A DNA stretch of 33,474 nt from an uncultured Pelagibacteraceae bacterium (lineage in GTDB: Bacteria; Pseudomonadota; Alphaproteobacteria; Pelagibacterales; Pelagibacteraceae): contig CABYJW010000010.1 of assembly GCA_902519465.1 (NCBI GenBank), positions 1 through 33,474 of the forward strand, read 5' to 3'. The translations under genes and the position numbers were made by a program. Of the stretch, positions 24,465-31,621 are shown in pieces. Below the pieces are notes generated by a model, which did not search any database, was not told where the DNA came from, and saw only the letters and a program-made list of their open reading frames with translations. Position 1 is the first letter of the stretch. Each line of letters opens with the position of its first letter.

Positions 24465-25433
24465 ATGAAGCTAAAATTTGAAAGTGGAAAATTTGCAACA
24501 CCCTCTCTAGAAGACGTAAAAAAAGCTTTATTAACTGGTCTGAAGGAGAATTACGAACAAGTAAATATTCAAATTGTTGACTGTCCAAACTTAAAAGACT
24601 GGGGTTGTCCATCTGAAGGAATTTCAGGAAATGAGAAGATAATAGATGTTGGTGGAGAACCTTATATGCATGATAAAAGATTTATTGGAACAGAATTTGA
24701 TTATGCAGAAATTGCCAAGAACATTGGTTCAGAAAAATCATATGCTTTAGGTGCTGGCTCAGGAGCTATGTCTTGTTTAAATGGACATTGTGGTGAGTTA
24801 GTTATTAATGAAAATTTTATTACCTCAGAGTCAAAATCTGTAATCGCAAGAGTTGGAAAGAATAAAGAGTGTATAGTTAGTAAATATACCGAAAAGAAGC
24901 ATGGAGGTTTATCAAATATTTATTACTCTGATGGAAAAAAAGGAAAGGTAATTCAAATAAAAATAAAAAAAAGAATTGGCAAACAAGGTTCTTTATCCCA
25001 AGCGATGAGAAATTCACTAAAAACACATCTTCCAGTAAAAGGAAATAGCCATGTAGCTCTAGCAGGTGTAATTAGAATTCTTAATGGAAAAATAAAATCA
25101 CACGTTCAGCCAGACTATGATGATATTAAAATAGATTACTATGATCCAAATCAAATGAAATGTATAAAAGATTTTTTACAATTCTATGAACCTGTAGGAC
25201 CAGAGTTACAATGTTATTCAGTTCTTTGGACTGGAGACCCTACTGGTGGGAATTTAAATCTTAGAGAGTCGGGCGAACATACCCATTTTCATTCTTATAA
25301 ACATTTAAAGGATGCTGGACATTATCACTTTGATGTTAGCCCAGAAGAAATTAACTATATTGGGTATTTTAATATTCCAAAAGAAGTGCACAGGGTTAAC
25401 AATATTTATAAGGAATTGTCTCAAAAAAAATAA
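24465..25433 (+). CDS. DUF1907 family protein, homologue of human C11orf54 (PTD012) ester hydrolase
   Basis: A 322-residue cytosolic metalloprotein. Similarity to C11orf54 runs from the start (SLEDVKKALLTGLKENYEQV, VDCPNL) through GAGSGAMSCL and HVALAGVIRILNGKIKSHV to the C-terminal GEHTHFHSY...GHYHFD. The zinc site in PTD012 is built from three His of this last motif; here H272, H274 and H286 or H288 are the candidates. PTD012 has weak esterase activity in vitro; the physiological reaction is unknown. The frame extends to an ATG at 24414, but that extension is antisense to the hydratase start and does not match the family, so I choose 24465. No Shine-Dalgarno sequence is visible. Confidence 0.87.
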   Translation: MKLKFESGKFATPSLEDVKKALLTGLKENYEQVNIQIVDCPNLKDWGCPSEGISGNEKIIDVGGEPYMHDKRFIGTEFDYAEIAKNIGSEKSYALGAGSGAMSCLNGHCGELVINENFITSESKSVIARVGKNKECIVSKYTEKKHGGLSNIYYSDGKKGKVIQIKIKKRIGKQGSLSQAMRNSLKTHLPVKGNSHVALAGVIRILNGKIKSHVQPDYDDIKIDYYDPNQMKCIKDFLQFYEPVGPELQCYSVLWTGDPTGGNLNLRESGEHTHFHSYKHLKDAGHYHFDVSPEEINYIGYFNIPKEVHRVNNIYKELSQKK

Positions 25434-25466
25434 TCTAATGATCGATAAAATATAAAGTCTTCTAAT

Positions 25467-25543
<77 letters not shown>

Positions 25544-25547
25544 ATAA

Positions 25548-25760
25548 TTATTTTTTGGGTCTTTTTAAATTTATTGCCTGCAATTTACCTCGTTCTTCTT
25601 TGATTTCAAATTGAATTATTTGATTTTCTTTTAAAATTCTAAATTTTGATTTTTCCAGTGCAGAAACATGTAAAAATACGTCTTTTTGATTCTCTTCTTC
25701 AAGCGTTATAAAGCCATAACCTTTTTTTGAATTGAACCATTTAACCCTACCTAATGGCAT
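25548..25760 (-). CDS. cold-shock domain protein (CspA family)
   Basis: A 70-residue single-stranded nucleic-acid chaperone. RNP1 is KGYGFITL (residues 13-20) and RNP2 is VFLHVSAL (28-35). The opening MPLGRVKWFNSKKGYG is typical, and the Lys/Arg-rich tail (LKRPKK) adds charge. A good Shine-Dalgarno (AGGAGAG) precedes the ATG. It lies 25 bases after rpsU and four bases before tRNA-fMet, suggesting one transcript. Confidence 0.94.
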   Translation of the reverse strand: MPLGRVKWFNSKKGYGFITLEEENQKDVFLHVSALEKSKFRILKENQIIQFEIKEERGKLQAINLKRPKK

Positions 25761-25785
25761 AATACTCTCCTAATATTTTGGGAGG

Positions 25786-25980
25786 CTACAATCGATTTCT
25801 TAGACGTTGATTTTTTTTAACTCTTTTAAGATTTTCAAGTTTAATTCTTTTCTTTTTTTCAGAAGGCTTTTCGTAAATGCTCTTCATTTTTATAATTTTA
25901 AAAAAACCTTCTTTTTGAAGCTTTCTTTTAAGAACTCTTAAAGCTTGTTCTACATTATTATCTTTAACGTCTATTTTAAT
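25786..25980 (-). CDS. rpsU: 30S ribosomal protein S21, apparent ATT start codon
   Basis: A 64-residue basic protein reading (M)KIDVKDNNVEQALRVLKRK, then GFFKIIKMKSIYEKPSEKKKR, which is clearly S21. The family alignment places the initiator at an ATT codon (25980-25978): no ATG, GTG or TTG occurs in frame at or near this point. GGAGG sits four bases upstream. S21 joins the 30S platform and helps mRNA recognition. It is upstream of the cold-shock gene and downstream of purE by 61 bases. The alternative is an ATA two codons in (residues IDVKD), which fits the family less well. Confidence 0.9.
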   Translation of the reverse strand: MKIDVKDNNVEQALRVLKRKLQKEGFFKIIKMKSIYEKPSEKKKRIKLENLKRVKKNQRLRNRL

Positions 25981-25984
25981 AAAT

Positions 25985-25989
25985 CCTCC
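25985..25989 (-). promoter_or_regulatory. Shine-Dalgarno GGAGG of rpsU, deciding the ATT start
   Basis: A full GGAGG, rare in this window, lies four bases before the ATT. An ATG overlapping this site (25991-25989) opens only a six-codon frame (MEDLLK) that stops inside rpsU, so it is not the S21 start. The strong ribosome-binding site argues that translation really begins at or very near the ATT. Confidence 0.7.
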
Positions 25990-26041
25990 ATAATTTCAAA
26001 CAGGTAGTTATCACGATGTATGGATATTGTCTATATTAGTT

Positions 26042-26533
26042 TTAATATGGCCTTTTAGGAATATTACTTTCAAAATCAGATCTAAATTTTTTAAGCTTTT
26101 CTTTAATTTTTGGATATTTACGACTTAAAATAGCAATTGCAAACAAAGCAGAATTTTTGGCTCCTGCTTTTCCAATTGCTAAAGTAGCAACAGGAACTCC
26201 AGCCGGCATCTGTACAGTGGAATAAAGGCTGTCCACACCGTTAGTTACACTAGGCATTGGTACACCTAGAACAGGTATGGTTGTTAATGCAGCTGTAACA
26301 CCTGCCAAATGTGCTGCTCCACCAGCTGCCGCAATAATTACTTCATAATTTTTTTTTTCAGCTTCCTCAATAAATTTTTCCAATCTTTTAGGAGTCCGGT
26401 GAGCAGATATTACTCTTGCATCGTGATTAATTCCAAATTCCTTAAATACCTCACTACAGTGTTCCATAACACCCTTCCAATCAGACTTACTACCCATTAT
26501 TATTCCGACTGTAGGTTCTTTAGTTGTTTTCAT
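26042..26533 (-). CDS. purE: 5-(carboxyamino)imidazole ribonucleotide mutase (class I PurE)
   Basis: Rearranges N5-CAIR to CAIR in purine synthesis. 163 residues from the ATG at 26533; the frame extends to a TTG two codons earlier. Class I motifs are intact: MGSKSDW, VISAHRTP (active-site His), AAGGAAHLAGVTA and DSLYSTVQMPAGVPVAT. It overlaps the upstream trcR gene by 14 bases. Class I PurE needs PurK to make N5-CAIR, yet no purK follows: rpsU comes next. Confidence 0.95.
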   Translation of the reverse strand: MKTTKEPTVGIIMGSKSDWKGVMEHCSEVFKEFGINHDARVISAHRTPKRLEKFIEEAEKKNYEVIIAAAGGAAHLAGVTAALTTIPVLGVPMPSVTNGVDSLYSTVQMPAGVPVATLAIGKAGAKNSALFAIAILSRKYPKIKEKLKKFRSDFESNIPKRPY

Positions 26534-27167
26534 TTGCAATTTCTACTTTCTCTTCATCTTCTTTTTTTATTTCTTCTTTCACTTCTTCTTTTTTTTCCTG
26601 CATCTTTAACTCTTTTTCTTTCAATTTTTTTAATCTTTTTACTCTTCTATCTGCTTTACCTACAGCTTTTTCAAATTGTAATTGACTACACAGACCTAAA
26701 ATTACCGGATCTTTTGCGGTAAGATTTGAAAGATTCCAATAAGTTCTATTTCTTATCAAGCCAACAGTAGCTTTTGTACTTCCAACAAGCTTAGCTATTT
26801 GTCCATCAGACAATTGAGCAAAATTTTTAACCATCCACAAAACTGAGTCCGGTCTATCTTTTCTCTTGGACAAAGGTGTATATTTAGCTTTTTTTCTTTC
26901 TTTGGAAACTACAACTTCTTGAGTTTTCTTTGTGAGAATTAATGGCCTTGCTTCATCTTTTGAACTTAAATCAATTTCTTCCCTAGTTAATTGACCAGCT
27001 AAAATCGGATTATAAGCTTTAATACCCTTAGCAACATCACCGTCAGCAATTCCCTTTACTTCAAGTTCATGTAAATTACAGAAGTTTGCGATTTGTTTAA
27101 AGCTTAATGTAGTATTTTCAACCAGCCAAACTGCAGTTGCTTTTGGCATGAATGGTGCTTCTGACAT
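26520..27167 (-). CDS. trcR: TrcR/DUF1013 transcriptional cell-cycle regulator
   Basis: A 215-residue protein of the alphaproteobacterial DUF1013 family, named TrcR in cell-cycle work. Conserved blocks are MPKATAVWLVENTTLSFKQIANFC (residues 7-30), LEVKGIADGDVAKGI, GQLTREEI, YTPLSKRKDRPD and QIAKLVGSTKATVGLIRNRTYWN, the last a probable helix-turn-helix. The final 50 or so residues are a charged Lys/Glu tail, likely coiled-coil or disordered and not well conserved. It lies between rpmE (seven bases upstream) and purE (14-base overlap), so all three are probably co-transcribed. Detailed function in SAR11 is unknown. Confidence 0.88.
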   Translation of the reverse strand: MSEAPFMPKATAVWLVENTTLSFKQIANFCNLHELEVKGIADGDVAKGIKAYNPILAGQLTREEIDLSSKDEARPLILTKKTQEVVVSKERKKAKYTPLSKRKDRPDSVLWMVKNFAQLSDGQIAKLVGSTKATVGLIRNRTYWNLSNLTAKDPVILGLCSQLQFEKAVGKADRRVKRLKKLKEKELKMQEKKEEVKEEIKKEDEEKVEIANENN

Positions 27168-27174
27168 AATTTTT

Positions 27175-27402
27175 TTAATTCTTCTTATCCCTCAAATTAA
27201 CAAATTTTTTATTATATTTACTTACTCTACCTTTATCTAAAATTTTTTGAGTACCACCCGTCCAGGCTGAATGAGATTTAGGATCAATATCAAGCTTTAA
27301 AGTATCCCCTTCTTTACCCCAAGTTGACATAGTCTCAAATTTTGATCCATCAGTCATCTGTACATTTATCTTATGGTAATTTGGATGAATTTTCTTTTTC
27401 AT
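27175..27402 (-). CDS. rpmE: 50S ribosomal protein L31
   Basis: A 75-residue protein reading [20 protein letters not shown], then [25 protein letters not shown], and ending in a basic tail. It is the zinc-free L31 form of alphaproteobacteria: the CxxC pairs are absent. First gene of a probable rpmE-trcR-purE unit. A good promoter match lies immediately upstream, close enough to the ATG to give a very short or absent leader. Confidence 0.95.
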   Translation of the reverse strand: MKKKIHPNYHKINVQMTDGSKFETMSTWGKEGDTLKLDIDPKSHSAWTGGTQKILDKGRVSKYNKKFVNLRDKKN

Positions 27403-27412
27403 TTTAAAGATT

Positions 27413-27439
27413 ATTATAATAATATGGTTTCTTGCTCAA
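27413..27439 (-). promoter_or_regulatory. candidate promoter for rpmE, inside a 14-base palindrome
   Basis: On the minus strand TTGAGC (27439-27434) is followed after 15 bases by a consensus TATAAT (27418-27413). The -10 lies in a perfect palindrome ATTATTATAATAAT (27410-27423). The spacer is shorter than the optimal 17, and the AT-rich background lowers confidence. The position in the 44-base suhB-rpmE gap is right for a promoter. Confidence 0.4.
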
Positions 27440-27446
27440 TATTTTT

Positions 27447-28226
27447 TTATAACAAATTTGTTAAATCTTCGTGTATTTTACTGTTAGTTGCTACAATATC
27501 AATTTTTTTACCCATAAAATCCTTTTCTTTAATGGGATTAATAAAACCCCCCGACTCTTTGATCAATATAATTCCTGCAGCTATATCCCAATAATTTATC
27601 TCTCTCTGCCAATATCCATCATATCTTCCTGCAGCTACATATGCGAGATCTAAAGCAGCACTTCCAGATTTTCTAATATGTGAATTTGTTTTCAAAGACA
27701 CTTTTTTATATTCATCCAAAATTGCCTCTTTAATTTTACTAGTAGACTTGGGACCGCCTGTTACTAAACAAGAATTTCTAAATTCAGATTTGTTTGAAAC
27801 TCTCATCCTTGTGTTATTTAAATATGCACCTGATCCTTTATGAGCACCAAACATTTCATCTTTAATTGGATCATAAATAATACCACTTATAATCTCACCA
27901 TTTTCCTCGTATGCCAAAGAAATCGCAAAATGAGGAAGACCATTTAAAAAATTAAATGTTCCATCTATAGGGTCTATAATCCACCTTTTATCTTTATACT
28001 TTCCATCTATCGAACCACTCTCTTCTGTTAAAAATGAATATTCAGATTTTTCAAGTTCTTTCATGAGAACTTTTTCAACACGTTTATCCGAAGCTGTTAC
28101 AAAATCGCCTGGACTTTTTTCTGAAACTTGTAATTTTTCAATTTCACCAAAGTCTCTAATTAAAATTTTAGACGCTTTCATACAAGCTTTATGCATTAGA
28201 TTAAATTGTGGAGAGTTGATTTTCAT
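27447..28226 (-). CDS. suhB: inositol monophosphatase family protein
   Basis: An Mg-dependent phosphatase of the IMPase family, 259 residues from the ATG at 28226 (a TTG one codon earlier is less likely). Metal-site motifs are EESG (about 69-72), WIIDPIDGTFNF and YWDIAAGIILIKESGG. Substrates may be inositol-1-phosphate or similar sugar phosphates; SuhB also aids rRNA transcription in E. coli, which cannot be judged here. It overlaps the efp stop by one base (TGATG) and ends the tkt-pgk-fba-thiE-efp-suhB run. Confidence 0.9.
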   Translation of the reverse strand: MKINSPQFNLMHKACMKASKILIRDFGEIEKLQVSEKSPGDFVTASDKRVEKVLMKELEKSEYSFLTEESGSIDGKYKDKRWIIDPIDGTFNFLNGLPHFAISLAYEENGEIISGIIYDPIKDEMFGAHKGSGAYLNNTRMRVSNKSEFRNSCLVTGGPKSTSKIKEAILDEYKKVSLKTNSHIRKSGSAALDLAYVAAGRYDGYWQREINYWDIAAGIILIKESGGFINPIKEKDFMGKKIDIVATNSKIHEDLTNLL

Positions 28227-28789
28227 CAATTTATTTTTTTAACATATTCAAGGGTTCTACTATCAAGAATGATTTTATTTCCTTCTTCAATAAATGGAGG
28301 TACCATTATATCTAATCCATTATTTAGCTTTGCAGGTTTATAAGAAGAGGCCGCAGTTTGACCCTTTACAACTCCTTCAGTACTTTTTACTTCACATTCT
28401 ATGTTAGTTGGTAAATCTACTGAAATTGCTTTTTCATCAAGAAAAGATATTGTGACTTGTAAATTTTCACTAAGTAATTTAATTTTTTCATCTAAAATAT
28501 CTTTTTTAATAGATATTTGTTCAAAGTTATCAGGATCCATAAAAAAACATACTGAGTCATCAGAATATAAATAATTAAAATTCTTTTCTTCAAGAATGGA
28601 TCTCTCAATATTTTCACTTGACCTGAATCTTTGATTAAGCTTTGTGCCTTTTGTAATACTTTTAAGTTCTACTTGATTGAAAGCACCACCTTTACCTGGT
28701 TTTACATGTTGAGCCTTTAGAACTGTCCAATGGTCATTTTTAAATTCAATGATCATTCCAGGTTTAATTTCATTTCCTTGTATTTTCAT
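28226..28789 (-). CDS. efp: elongation factor P
   Basis: 187 residues with the three-domain EF-P layout. It relieves ribosome stalling at polyproline. It starts MKIQGNEIKPGMIIEFKN. The loop residue normally modified at domain I is K33 in KPGKGGAF. FRSSENIERSILEEKNF and the C-terminal VPPFIEEGNKIILDSRTLEYV are characteristic. It abuts the thiE-like stop with no gap. No modification gene (epmA/epmB) is in the window. Confidence 0.95.
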   Translation of the reverse strand: MKIQGNEIKPGMIIEFKNDHWTVLKAQHVKPGKGGAFNQVELKSITKGTKLNQRFRSSENIERSILEEKNFNYLYSDDSVCFFMDPDNFEQISIKKDILDEKIKLLSENLQVTISFLDEKAISVDLPTNIECEVKSTEGVVKGQTAASSYKPAKLNNGLDIMVPPFIEEGNKIILDSRTLEYVKKIN

Positions 28790-29395
28790 TTAATTAAATT
28801 TTTTAATAGCATCTTTTGGTTTTAAGCGAGGGTTATTCCAAATAAAACTTGATATTGCAAGATAATTTAGTCCAAATTTTATTAAACCTTTATAATTTTT
28901 ATTATTTATACCTCCAATTCCAACTATTGGTATTTTACTTTTGCGCTTACACCATACGATCAAATTTTTTTTTGCTCTTTTTGCATTTGGTTTAAGTTTT
29001 GATTTAAAAAATGAGCCTACAGCTAAATAATTAGGTTTATCTTCAAGAGCGGCTGATATTAATTTTTTAGAACCGTGGCAGGTAACACCAATAATTTTAT
29101 TAGTTTTTAAAAACTTTTTGGAATTTTTTATAGAACCATCAGATTGTCCTAAATGACAACCATCAGCTTTTATTTTATTCACTAAATCTGGAAAGTCGTT
29201 AATTATAAAGTTAACTTTATACTTTCTTGTTATTTTTCTTATCTTTTTTCCAATTCTTATAATCTTTGATTTTGGATATGATTTAAGTCGAAGCTGAAAA
29301 TATTTAACTTTTTTGGAAGCTAGAACTTGATCCAAGTCTTTATAAAAGTTTTTACTTATTTTATTGGGTGATATTAAATATATAAATTTTCTCAA
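28790..29395 (-). CDS. thiE: thiamine-phosphate synthase family protein (ThiE/TenI-like)
   Basis: A TIM-barrel protein of 201 residues. ThiE joins HMP-pyrophosphate and thiazole phosphate to thiamine phosphate. Motifs seen are FQLRLKS, INDFPDL, ADGCHLGQSDGS, GVTCHGSKK and PIVGIGGINNKN. Two places depart from ThiE: HLGQSD for HLGQED, and AVGSFFKSKLKP where ThiE has a GPIF.T.TK phosphate loop. It may therefore be a diverged synthase or a TenI-type relative. The start is TTG (no ATG, GTG or nearer candidate is available), two bases after the fba stop, so it is translationally linked to fba. Confidence 0.75.
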   Translation of the reverse strand: MRKFIYLISPNKISKNFYKDLDQVLASKKVKYFQLRLKSYPKSKIIRIGKKIRKITRKYKVNFIINDFPDLVNKIKADGCHLGQSDGSIKNSKKFLKTNKIIGVTCHGSKKLISAALEDKPNYLAVGSFFKSKLKPNAKRAKKNLIVWCKRKSKIPIVGIGGINNKNYKGLIKFGLNYLAISSFIWNNPRLKPKDAIKKFN

Positions 29396-29397
29396 TT

Positions 29398-30414
29398 TTA
29401 CGCTGCAAAATTTTGCTCAAGCTTTTCATCCCATTTTGCTTGTGTCGAGGCACCATTCATATTTGCTCGATGATCAAACACTTTTTGAACTTTTCTTGTA
29501 TCGCTCATTGATTTGGACCAAGTTTTCAAAGCAGACTGTTGTAAAGCTCTACCGTAAGAGAAAGTGAAATGAAAAGTTGTATCATTGATTTTATTAATTT
29601 CATTTAAATTTTTCGTAGCTTCAACCTCACTTTGCCCCCCCGATAGAAAGGCAACACCAGGAACTTCTTTAGGCATATTCTTTTTCAAACAATCTAAAGT
29701 CTTTCTCGCTATTTCTTCGCTAGAAACCTTTTGCTTGCAACTTGCACCAGGAAGAATCATGTTTGGTTTAAGAACAGTTCCTTTTAAATTTATGTTGTGT
29801 ATTGCAAGTTCCTTATAACATTCGCTAAGCACTTTACTTGTAACTTCATAGCATTTATCAATTGTATGTTCTCCGTCCATTAAAACTTCAGGTTCTACGA
29901 TTGGAACCATTTTTGCTTCCTGAACTATTGCAGCGTATCTTGCCAAAGCATGTGCATTTGATTTTATACATTGATCACTTGGCTGTGATGATGAAATAGA
30001 ATATACAGCTCGCCATTTTGCAAATCTTGCTCCTAAATCATAGTACTCCTTCATTCTATCTCTTAAACCATCTAAACCTTCAGTAATTTTTTCTTTATCC
30101 GAACCAGCTAAACTTTTTGCACCTTTATCGACCTTTATGCCTGGGATTGCCCCGCTTTTTTTAATTAATTCTGGAATAGAAATACCGCTACTAGATGTCT
30201 GTCTTAAAGTTTCATCAAATAATATTACACCGCTTATAGATGTTTTCATTGAATTAGATGAGAACAAAGTTTCTCTAAAATTAAGCCTATTTTTTTCTGT
30301 ACATTCGACATTTACACTCTTCAACCTCTTTTCCATTGTTCCAGTGCTCTCGTCTGCTGCAAGTATTCCTTTACCTTTAGCTACCATCATTTTTGCTATT
30401 TCTTCTATATTCAT
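29398..30414 (-). CDS. fba: class I fructose-bisphosphate aldolase
   Basis: A Schiff-base aldolase cleaving fructose-1,6-bisphosphate in glycolysis/gluconeogenesis. 338 residues. LAADESTGTMEKRL near residues 18-31 and the Schiff-base Lys K216 in VLKPNMILPG are diagnostic; FAKWRAVYSI, VEPEVL and FLSGGQSEVEAT also match. The enzyme is the eukaryote-like class I type rather than the zinc class II type. It follows pgk by five bases. Confidence 0.95.
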   Translation of the reverse strand: MNIEEIAKMMVAKGKGILAADESTGTMEKRLKSVNVECTEKNRLNFRETLFSSNSMKTSISGVILFDETLRQTSSSGISIPELIKKSGAIPGIKVDKGAKSLAGSDKEKITEGLDGLRDRMKEYYDLGARFAKWRAVYSISSSQPSDQCIKSNAHALARYAAIVQEAKMVPIVEPEVLMDGEHTIDKCYEVTSKVLSECYKELAIHNINLKGTVLKPNMILPGASCKQKVSSEEIARKTLDCLKKNMPKEVPGVAFLSGGQSEVEATKNLNEINKINDTTFHFTFSYGRALQQSALKTWSKSMSDTRKVQKVFDHRANMNGASTQAKWDEKLEQNFAA

Positions 30415-30419
30415 AAATT

Positions 30420-31613
30420 TCAGTTTTTTTTTAATACTTGTATACCAGGCAGCTCTTTCCCTTCAAGAGATTCTAAGAATGCACCACCGGCTGTTGATAA
30501 ATGTGTAAAAACCTTTTCAAGTCCAGTATTTTTGATTGCCGCAACAGTATCTCCCCCACCAACAATAGATATTAAGGACTTAGATTTTGTATTCTTAGCA
30601 ATTTTTTTGGCTATTAATTCTGAACCAACTGAAAAATTTTTATTTTCATAATATCCTGCAGGCCCATTCCAAAATACAGTATTTGAATTATCTATAGTTT
30701 TACTAATTAATTCTATAGTTTTTCTACCAATATCTAAAATCATATCTTTAGAACTTACATCATCCAATGACTTATATATTGAGCTTCCATCAGCATTTGT
30801 AGAAGTATTACAATCAACAGGAATAATAATGTTACATTTATTTTTCTCTGCTGTAGTAATTATATCTTTAACTATATTTTCTGAGTCTTTTTCTACAAGT
30901 GAGGCGCCAATGTTTAAGCCATTAAATTTTAAAAAATTATTAGCCATAGCACCCACAATTACAATATTATCTGCATTTATTGATAAACTTGATAAAATAT
31001 TTATTTTGGTTGAAACTTTCGAGCCTCCAATGATGCAGGTAACTGGTCTTTTTTTATTCTTTAGTATTAGGTCAATAGAATGTGTTTCTTTTTCTAAAGT
31101 TGGCCCTCCATAACTGTCAATGAATTTAGTTATTTTATGTATTGATGCTTGCTTTCTATGTGAACATGAAAAAGCTTCATTTATAAAAATATCTCCAAGA
31201 CCGGCAAGTTTTTTCGCAAAGGACTCTTCATTGCTTTCTTCCTCTTTAAAAAAACGAATATTTTCAAATAAAAGCATTTCTCCACAAGCAAGTTTATTAC
31301 TGGCCTCAACAGCATTATTATCCAGATCATTTTGATAAAAATATATTTTCTGTTTCAAATTTTTTTTGAAATAATCAAATATTGGATTAAGAGATAATTC
31401 TGGCACTACCTTTCCCTTTGGTCTCCCCAGGTGTGTAATTAAAATAACTTTTGCTTTTTTCTTAAGAAGTTTATTTAAAAAAGGGATGACAACCCTAATT
31501 CTAGTATCATCCTCAATTTTAAAATTTTTAATTGGAACATTTAAATCTAATCTAACAATTACTCGTTTATTATCAATTTGAATACTATCAGAGAAAATTT
31601 TTAAATCAGACAT
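30420..31613 (-). CDS. pgk: phosphoglycerate kinase
   Basis: Interconverts 1,3-bisphosphoglycerate and 3-phosphoglycerate with ADP/ATP. 397 residues, full length. VIVRLDLNVP, LITHLGRPKG, FSCSHRKQAS, CIIGGSKVSTK, VFWNGPAGYYE and SIVGGGDTVAAI are all in order; FSCSHR replaces the commoner F.TAHR. It lies eight bases after transketolase and five before fba. gap, which often sits between tkt and pgk in alphaproteobacteria, is absent here. Confidence 0.96.
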   Translation of the reverse strand: MSDLKIFSDSIQIDNKRVIVRLDLNVPIKNFKIEDDTRIRVVIPFLNKLLKKKAKVILITHLGRPKGKVVPELSLNPIFDYFKKNLKQKIYFYQNDLDNNAVEASNKLACGEMLLFENIRFFKEEESNEESFAKKLAGLGDIFINEAFSCSHRKQASIHKITKFIDSYGGPTLEKETHSIDLILKNKKRPVTCIIGGSKVSTKINILSSLSINADNIVIVGAMANNFLKFNGLNIGASLVEKDSENIVKDIITTAEKNKCNIIIPVDCNTSTNADGSSIYKSLDDVSSKDMILDIGRKTIELISKTIDNSNTVFWNGPAGYYENKNFSVGSELIAKKIAKNTKSKSLISIVGGGDTVAAIKNTGLEKVFTHLSTAGGAFLESLEGKELPGIQVLKKN

Positions 31614-31621
31614 TTGTCTAA

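Noticed and set aside
25434-25466. T-rich stretch after tRNA-fMet (minus strand) as an intrinsic terminator
   Set aside because: A run of T is present, but I found no convincing stem before it.
25974-25991. Six-codon frame MEDLLK overlapping the rpsU Shine-Dalgarno as a leader peptide
   Set aside because: It has no ribosome-binding site of its own and no regulatory hairpin or codon bias. It is probably a chance ATG, although noted because it overlaps the unusual rpsU start.
26533-26539. TTG at 26539 as purE start
   Set aside because: An ATG two codons later (26533) is the better start, and the two extra residues are outside the conserved family region.
26309-26722. 137-codon open frame on the plus strand across purE and trcR
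   Set aside because: Antisense to two well-identified genes. Its Leu/Phe/Ser repeats are the mirror of the Lys/Glu-rich TrcR tail.
30137-30508. Open frame antisense to fba and pgk
   Set aside because: Both minus-strand genes are unmistakable, and the antisense product has no recognisable domain.
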